This document shows, piece after piece, positions 59,372 through 64,000 of a stretch of 64,000 nt of DNA. Where the stretch lies: assembly GCF_900101625.1 (NCBI RefSeq), contig NZ_FMYZ01000007.1:124001-188000 (forward strand), written 5' to 3'. The translations under genes and the position numbers were made by a program. The first letter of the stretch is position 1, and each line of letters starts with the position of its first letter. The notes under the pieces were generated by a model that was not told where the DNA came from, searched no databases, and worked only from the letters and a program-made list of their open reading frames with translations. Origin of the DNA: Cupriavidus sp. YR651 (GTDB taxonomy: Bacteria > Pseudomonadota > Gammaproteobacteria > Burkholderiales > Burkholderiaceae).

Positions 59372-60585
59372 GCTTCGCTCCCTTGATGCGGCGCCACGGC
59401 GGGCGGCGCCACCGGCTCGGCCGAGGCCGCCTGGATTTTCTCCGCCGCCGTGCGGTTGCCGCGCAGGCGACGCCACAGACCCACCACGCCATCTGGCAGG
59501 TACAGCGTGACCAGCACGAACATCGCGCCCAGCAGGAACAGCCAGTATTCGGCAAAGTACGCGGTGAACATCGTCTTGGCGCCGTTGACCAGGAAAGCCC
59601 CGACGATCGGTCCGATCAGCGTGCCGCGGCCACCCACGGCCACCCACACCGCCATTTCAATCGAGTTGGCCGGCGACATCTCGCCCGGGTTGATGATGCC
59701 GACCTGCGGCACATAGAGCGCGCCGGCAATGCCGCACAGCACAGCCGAGAACGTCCACACGAACAGCTTGTAGCCAAGCGGGTTGTATCCGGAGAACATC
59801 ACGCGCATCTCCGCGTCGCGCACGGCGGTCACCACTCGGCCAAGCTTGGACGTCACGATGTACCGGCACGCAATGAAGCCGGCCAGCAGCGCGATGAACG
59901 TCAGCACGAACAGCGCCGCGCGCGTCTGCGGCGCGGCAATCGCAAAGCCGGCGATGCGCTTGAAATCCGTGAAACCATTGTTGCCACCGAAGCCGGTTTC
60001 ATTGCGGAAGAACAGCAGCATCGCGGCGTAGGTCATGGCCTGCGTGATGATCGACAGGTAGACGCCCTTGATGCGCGAGCGGAACGCAAAGAAGCCGAAC
60101 AACCACGCCAGCACGCCCGGCACCAGCACGATCAGCAGCATCGCGTACGGCAGGTGCTCGGTGCCGTGCCAGAACCACGGCAGTTCCTTCCAGTCGAGGA
60201 ACACCATGAAGTCGGGCAGATCGCTCTTGTATACGCCCTCGCGGCCGATCGACCGCATCAGGTACATGCCCATCGCATAGCCGCCCAGCGCGAAGAACAG
60301 GCCGTGACCGAGGCTCAGGATGCCGCAATAGCCCCAGACCAGGTCCAGCGCGATGGCCGCCAGCGCAAAGCACATGATCTTGCCAACCAGCGTCAGCGCG
60401 TACGCCGACAAATGCAGCGGATGGCCTTCGGGAATCCACAGCGCGCAGACCGGCACGCCGATGGCGATGACCACCGTCAGTACCACCAGCGCCAGCCATG
60501 TGCGGCGCGAGAACAGCGGCTGGCGCTCCGGCACCGACAGCCTGAACGGTGCGCCCTTGGCCGATTTCGATTGAAAGCTGCTCAT
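59368..60585 (-). CDS. urtC: Urea ABC transporter permease UrtC
   Basis: 405 residues, LivM-type permease with about ten membrane helices; the first is at about 28-50. Conserved GYCGILSLGHGLFFALGGYAMGMYLMR and VGIINPGEMSPANSIEMAVWVAVGGRGTLIGPI are as in UrtC. Starts 1 bp before the urtB stop region (60585/60587). Confidence 0.95.
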   Translation of the reverse strand: MSSFQSKSAKGAPFRLSVPERQPLFSRRTWLALVVLTVVIAIGVPVCALWIPEGHPLHLSAYALTLVGKIMCFALAAIALDLVWGYCGILSLGHGLFFALGGYAMGMYLMRSIGREGVYKSDLPDFMVFLDWKELPWFWHGTEHLPYAMLLIVLVPGVLAWLFGFFAFRSRIKGVYLSIITQAMTYAAMLLFFRNETGFGGNNGFTDFKRIAGFAIAAPQTRAALFVLTFIALLAGFIACRYIVTSKLGRVVTAVRDAEMRVMFSGYNPLGYKLFVWTFSAVLCGIAGALYVPQVGIINPGEMSPANSIEMAVWVAVGGRGTLIGPIVGAFLVNGAKTMFTAYFAEYWLFLLGAMFVLVTLYLPDGVVGLWRRLRGNRTAAEKIQAASAEPVAPPAVAPHQGSEA

Positions 60586-60586
60586 C

Positions 60587-62233
60587 TCATGCCTCCGCGC
60601 TGCGCCCTTTGAGCGCGAAAAGTCCCTGCGGGCGCTTCTGGATGAAGAGCACGATCAGCACCAGCACAAAGATCTTGGCGAGCACCGCGCCGTAGAACGG
60701 CTCGATGAACTTGTTGATGATGCCGAGGCCGAACGCGCCGACGATGGTGCCCGCCAGCTGGCCCACGCCGCCCAGCACCACCACCATGAACGAGTCGATG
60801 ATGTACGCCTGGCCGAGGTCCGGGCCCACATTGCCGATCTGCGACAGCGCGCAGCCGCCCAGCCCCGCAATGCCCGCGCCGAACGCGAAGGCGTAGCTGT
60901 CCACCTTCCACGTGCGCACGCCCACGCAGGCCGCCATGGTGCGGTTTTGCGTGGTGGCGCGCACGAACAGGCCCAGGCGCGTACGGTTGAGCACGGCCCA
61001 CGCCACGGCCACCACGGCCAGCGCGAACAGGATGATGACAATGCGGTTGTACGGGATCACCAGCCCGGCCATCGCCGCCACGCCGCCGCTCATCCACGCC
61101 GGATTGGCCACTTCGACATTCTGTGCGCCGAAGATCGTGCGCACCGCCTGCATCAGCAGCAGGCTGATACCGAACGTCGCCAGCAACGTTTCCAGCGGAC
61201 GCCCGTACAGGTGCCGCAGGACGATGCGTTCCAGCGCGAAGCCGACGATGCCGGCCGCCAGGAACGAGGCCGGTAGCGCAGCCAGCAGGTACCAGTCGAA
61301 TGCGTTGGGCGCGTAGGCGCGGAACAGCGTCTGCACCACATACGTGGCATAGGCGCCGATCATCAGGAATTCGCCGTGCGCCATGTTGATGACGCCGATC
61401 AGGCCATAGGTGATGGCGAGACCCAGTGCGGCCAGCAGCAGCACGCTGCCCAGGCTCAGCCCGGCGAACAGGTTGCCCAGCAGCTCGGCGCGGCGCTGGT
61501 CGCCCCGCATCGCGTCAATGGCTTGCTGTGCGGCGGCGCGGACCTCCGCATCGGCCTCCCGGAACTTGCCCGCTTCATCGCGCTCCAGCAGCGGCATCAG
61601 CTTCTGGCGGCTCTGCGGATTGCTGTCGTGGCCGAGGATGTGGATGGCTTCGAGCCGCGCGTCGTGCGTGGCCTCGGTGCCCTGCGCCAGCACCGTGTTG
61701 GCCCAGATCACGTCGAGCCGCGCGCGCAGGCCGGCGTCGGCCTCCGCCTTGCGCGCGGCTTCCACGGCATCGCGCGAGGCATTTTCGGGTTGCTCGAACA
61801 GCGTGCCGATGGCCTGGGTACGCACGGCGATGTCCGGCGACTGCAGCTGCAGGCTGCTCGCGGCGCTGTCGACGATGGCCCGCAGGCTGTTGTTCAGGGT
61901 CAGCGACTCGAGCTCGTCCGCCTTGACGGTCACGGGCTTGCCAGTGATCGCGTCGACGGTCTTGTCGCCTTCCTGGCGCACCATGCCCACGGACGGCGCG
62001 TATTGCAGCGCGTCGTCCTGCAGCGCCTTCAGGATCGGGCCGGATTGCTCCGCGGGCGCCTGGGTGAGCGCGGTCAGCGCGGCGGTCTTGGCGTCGAAAT
62101 CGTCTTCCGCCAATGGCTTGAGATCGGCCTGCGTGAGCGACGTGGCGGCCCACAGCGGCGCGGCCGCCAGCAGCAATGCGGCCAGCATGGCACGCAGCCA
62201 TGGCACGGCGGACAACGGTAAGGATCGGTACAT
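60587..62233 (-). CDS. urtB: Urea ABC transporter permease UrtB
   Basis: 548 residues. A signal-like N-terminus (WLRAMLAALLLAAAPLWA) and a periplasmic HEAT-like domain of about 220 residues precede the LivH-type permease (from about 255; AITYGLIGVINMAHGEFLMIGAY). The extended form is normal for UrtB. Separated from urtA by 159 bp with GC-rich inverted repeats, a possible attenuation or mRNA processing site that would make more UrtA than permease. Confidence 0.95.
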   Translation of the reverse strand: MYRSLPLSAVPWLRAMLAALLLAAAPLWAATSLTQADLKPLAEDDFDAKTAALTALTQAPAEQSGPILKALQDDALQYAPSVGMVRQEGDKTVDAITGKPVTVKADELESLTLNNSLRAIVDSAASSLQLQSPDIAVRTQAIGTLFEQPENASRDAVEAARKAEADAGLRARLDVIWANTVLAQGTEATHDARLEAIHILGHDSNPQSRQKLMPLLERDEAGKFREADAEVRAAAQQAIDAMRGDQRRAELLGNLFAGLSLGSVLLLAALGLAITYGLIGVINMAHGEFLMIGAYATYVVQTLFRAYAPNAFDWYLLAALPASFLAAGIVGFALERIVLRHLYGRPLETLLATFGISLLLMQAVRTIFGAQNVEVANPAWMSGGVAAMAGLVIPYNRIVIILFALAVVAVAWAVLNRTRLGLFVRATTQNRTMAACVGVRTWKVDSYAFAFGAGIAGLGGCALSQIGNVGPDLGQAYIIDSFMVVVLGGVGQLAGTIVGAFGLGIINKFIEPFYGAVLAKIFVLVLIVLFIQKRPQGLFALKGRSAEA

Positions 62234-62392
62234 AGGGCTGGCAGGAGTCGATGGCGCGATGGGTCGCGTCTTGTTGGCTTCGGCAAGTGGGCTGCCGATC
62301 GTCCGCGCCCCTCCCCCGCACGCGGGAGAGAGGCCGGTGAATGAAGCAAGGGCCGGCTTTGCCAGCCCCCGGCGCCCGGTGGGCGCCCCGTC

Positions 62393-63649
62393 TTACATCA
62401 CCTTGTCGGGCTTGCCCTCGTTGCCCGCGATGAACGGGCTCCACGGCTGGGCACGCACGGGCTTCGGCGTCTTCCACACCACCGAGAACTGGCCGTCGGC
62501 CTTCACTTCGCCGATCATCACCGGCTTGTAGAGGTGATGGTTCTCGCCCATCGTCAGGGTGAAGCCGTCCGGCGACTTGAAGGTCTGACCGTACATCGCG
62601 GCGCGAACCTTGTCGGTATCCGTCGTACCTGCCTTCTTCACGGCTTGTGCCCACATGTGGATGCCGACGTAGGTGGCTTCCATCGGATCGTTCGTCACGC
62701 GCTTGTCGCCGCCGGGCAGGTTGTTGGCCTTGACCCATGCCGCCCATTGCTTCTTGAACGCGTCGTTCTCCGGGCTCTTCACCGACATGAAGTAGTTCCA
62801 GGCGGCCAGGTGGCCCACCAGCGGCTTGGTGTCGATGCCGCGCAGTTCTTCCTCACCCACGGAGAACGCCACCACCGGCACGTCCTTGGCCTTCAGGCCG
62901 GCGTTGCCCAGTTCCTTGTAGAACGGCACGTTGGAGTCGCCGTTGATCGTCGAGATCACAGCCGTCTTGCCGCCCTGCGAGAACTTCTTGATGTTCGCGA
63001 CGATGGTCTGGTAGTCGCTGTGGCCAAACGGGGTGTAGACCTCTTCGATGTCCTTGTCGGCCACGCCCTTGCTCTTCAGGAACGCGCGCAGGATCTTGTT
63101 GGTGGTGCGCGGATAGACGTAGTCCGTGCCCAGGAGGTAGAAGCGCTTGGCGCCGCCGCCTTCCTTGCTCATCAGGTATTCCACGGCCGGAATGGCCTGC
63201 TGGTTCGGCGCCGCACCGGTGTAGAAGACGTTCTTGGACATTTCCTCGCCTTCATACTGCACCGGGTAGAACAGCAGCGAGTTCAGTTCCTCGTAGACCG
63301 GCAGCACCGACTTGCGCGACACGGACGTCCAGCAACCGAACGTGACGGCCACCTTGTCCTGCGTGACCAGTTGGCGGGCCTTCTCGGCGAACAGCGGCCA
63401 GTTGGAAGCGGGGTCCACGACAACGGGCACGAGCTTGCGGCCCAGGACGCCACCGCTCTTGTTGATCTCGTCGATCGTCATCAGCGCCACGTCCTTGAGC
63501 GAGGTCTCGGAGATGGCCATCGTGCCGGACAGCGAATGCAGGATGCCGATCTTGATCGGTTCCTTGGACTGCGCCATCGCCAGCGGGCTGGTACCGATCA
63601 TCGCCGCGGCGGCTACCGCCGACAGCTTCAGCATGTCACGTCGTTTCAT
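62393..63649 (-). CDS. urtA: Urea ABC transporter substrate-binding protein UrtA
   Basis: 418 residues. Twin-arginine-like signal (MKRRDMLKLSAVAAAAMIG) followed by a Leu/Ile/Val-binding-protein fold (IKIGILHSLSGTMAISETSLKD, FGCWTSVSRKSVLPVYEELN). FmdD/UrtA family; binds urea (sometimes short amides) in the periplasm. First gene of the urt-ure operon, preceded by a sigma-54-like promoter. Confidence 0.96.
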   Translation of the reverse strand: MKRRDMLKLSAVAAAAMIGTSPLAMAQSKEPIKIGILHSLSGTMAISETSLKDVALMTIDEINKSGGVLGRKLVPVVVDPASNWPLFAEKARQLVTQDKVAVTFGCWTSVSRKSVLPVYEELNSLLFYPVQYEGEEMSKNVFYTGAAPNQQAIPAVEYLMSKEGGGAKRFYLLGTDYVYPRTTNKILRAFLKSKGVADKDIEEVYTPFGHSDYQTIVANIKKFSQGGKTAVISTINGDSNVPFYKELGNAGLKAKDVPVVAFSVGEEELRGIDTKPLVGHLAAWNYFMSVKSPENDAFKKQWAAWVKANNLPGGDKRVTNDPMEATYVGIHMWAQAVKKAGTTDTDKVRAAMYGQTFKSPDGFTLTMGENHHLYKPVMIGEVKADGQFSVVWKTPKPVRAQPWSPFIAGNEGKPDKVM

Positions 63650-63705
63650 TGCAGCTCCCAGTTTGTCGTGTGTGATTAGGGACTACGCACCCCGGGTGAT
63701 GCTTC

Positions 63706-63721
63706 TGCAACTAGCGTGCCA
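63706..63721 (-). promoter_or_regulatory. Sigma-54 (RpoN) promoter of the urt-ure operon
   Basis: Reads TGGCACGCTAGTTGCA on the minus strand, a perfect match to the -24/-12 consensus TGGCACG-N4-TTGCA, with the GG and GC dinucleotides separated by 10 bases. Transcription would start near 63695, leaving a leader of about 45 nt before the urtA ATG. Confidence 0.85.
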
Positions 63722-63804
63722 TGGGCATGCCTTGGCTGCCGGCACTCGCGCGCAAGGCGCAGGGCGGCTGGCAAGTGACAAATCGGAATGGGAGAGACGC
63801 GCGC

Positions 63805-63819
63805 GCACCATGGTGGTGC
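63805..63819 (-). promoter_or_regulatory. NtrC binding site (proximal)
   Basis: Palindrome GCACC-ATGGT-GGTGC, the same architecture as the strong E. coli glnA sites (GCACC-N5-GGTGC). Its centre is about 117 bp upstream of the predicted start, a usual distance for an enhancer. Confidence 0.75.
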
Positions 63820-63840
63820 CGGCACTTGCCGGGCAGCCAC

Positions 63841-63855
63841 GCACCGGCATCGTGC
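63841..63855 (-). promoter_or_regulatory. NtrC-like binding site (distal)
   Basis: Sequence GCACC-GGCAT-CGTGC, one mismatch from the inverted repeat. Centre 36 bp from the proximal site, close to three DNA turns, as expected for cooperative NtrC dimers. Confidence 0.6.
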
Positions 63856-63965
63856 ATCGGCGCAAATGAGTGCAGGCCGGCGGAGGCGGCGCGCCGGGAC
63901 GGCCGTCCGGAGGGCGCCAGGCCGGCGCCCGGTGCCGCGCTGCAGTGCATCACGCACCGCGGACA

Positions 63966-63996
63966 ATAAAAACCGGGACCCGAGGGTCCCGTTCTT
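63966..63996 (-). terminator. Terminator of a minus-strand gene right of the window
   Basis: Read on the minus strand, stem CGGGACC / GGTCCCG (three-base loop) followed by GTTTTTA. It would insulate the urtA control region from upstream transcription. Confidence 0.75.
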
Positions 63997-64000
63997 CCGA

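Larger units (their letters stand above)
63650..64000. other. Control region upstream of urtA
   Basis: 351 bp with no gene. Holds a -24/-12 promoter element, two NtrC-like palindromes and, at the right edge, a terminator for a minus-strand gene beyond the window. Confidence 0.7.

Overview
The window is high-GC chromosomal DNA from a beta-proteobacterium of the Burkholderiaceae, most likely Cupriavidus or a close relative. The order glnE / yhdP-like / nitrilase-like / tldD / aroG, two Bug-type solute receptors without membrane partners, and the complete urt-ure cluster with a hupE/ureJ gene between ureA and ureB all point there. This assignment rests on gene content and protein resemblance, not on a database comparison. 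I see no rRNA, tRNA, CRISPR array, prophage or intact insertion sequence.

Layout. 1-9.2 kb: 5' part of glnE (minus strand, cut by the left edge), diverging from a large AsmA/YhdP-like envelope gene, a carbon-nitrogen hydrolase and tldD. 9.3-12.8 kb: a methyltransferase, then aroG behind a Phe/Tyr-rich leader peptide and a textbook attenuator, then two small periplasmic cytochromes c. 13.3-16.0 kb: a MoxR ATPase, a GNAT acetyltransferase and a VWA protein. 16.0-24.4 kb (minus strand): a compact aerobic carbon monoxide dehydrogenase operon, read as coxM-coxS-coxL-coxG-coxD-coxE-coxF-nucleotidyltransferase. The large subunit carries the form I active-site loop AYRCSFR. A 120-bp hairpin element lies just before coxM. 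24.9-40.8 kb: a LysR regulator diverging from a Bug receptor and an N-formylglutamate amidohydrolase, a Ser-rich lipoprotein, an M14 peptidase, yaaA, a PIN protein, a PLP aminotransferase, two beta-oxidation genes, a kinase-like phosphotransferase, a second Bug receptor and gamma-glutamyltransferase. 41.0-46.4 kb: a VWA lipoprotein, an ECF sigma factor, a membrane protein with 20 tandem hexanucleotide units, and a CAP-domain lipoprotein. 46.6-51.5 kb: LysR/acyl-CoA dehydrogenase, a YfcG-like GST, an unknown protein and a small XRE regulator. 51.7-63.65 kb (minus strand): urtABCDE-ureDAJBCEFG.

How the parts work together. The urea transporter and urease genes form one nitrogen-scavenging unit: UrtABCDE imports urea, UreABC hydrolyses it, UreDEFG load nickel and UreJ/HupE probably imports it. 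Upstream of urtA there is a perfect sigma-54 type -24/-12 element and two NtrC-like palindromes, which indicates control by nitrogen limitation. The cox genes would let the cell oxidise CO as an energy supplement; no RuBisCO genes are visible here. aroG appears to be regulated by transcription attenuation that senses charged tRNA-Phe and tRNA-Tyr, in addition to the usual allosteric feedback.

The most interesting items are the aroG attenuator, the sigma-54/NtrC control region of urt-ure, the form I CO dehydrogenase operon with an XdhC-YHS fusion, and the hairpin element at the head of that operon with a diverged relative at 38.7 kb.
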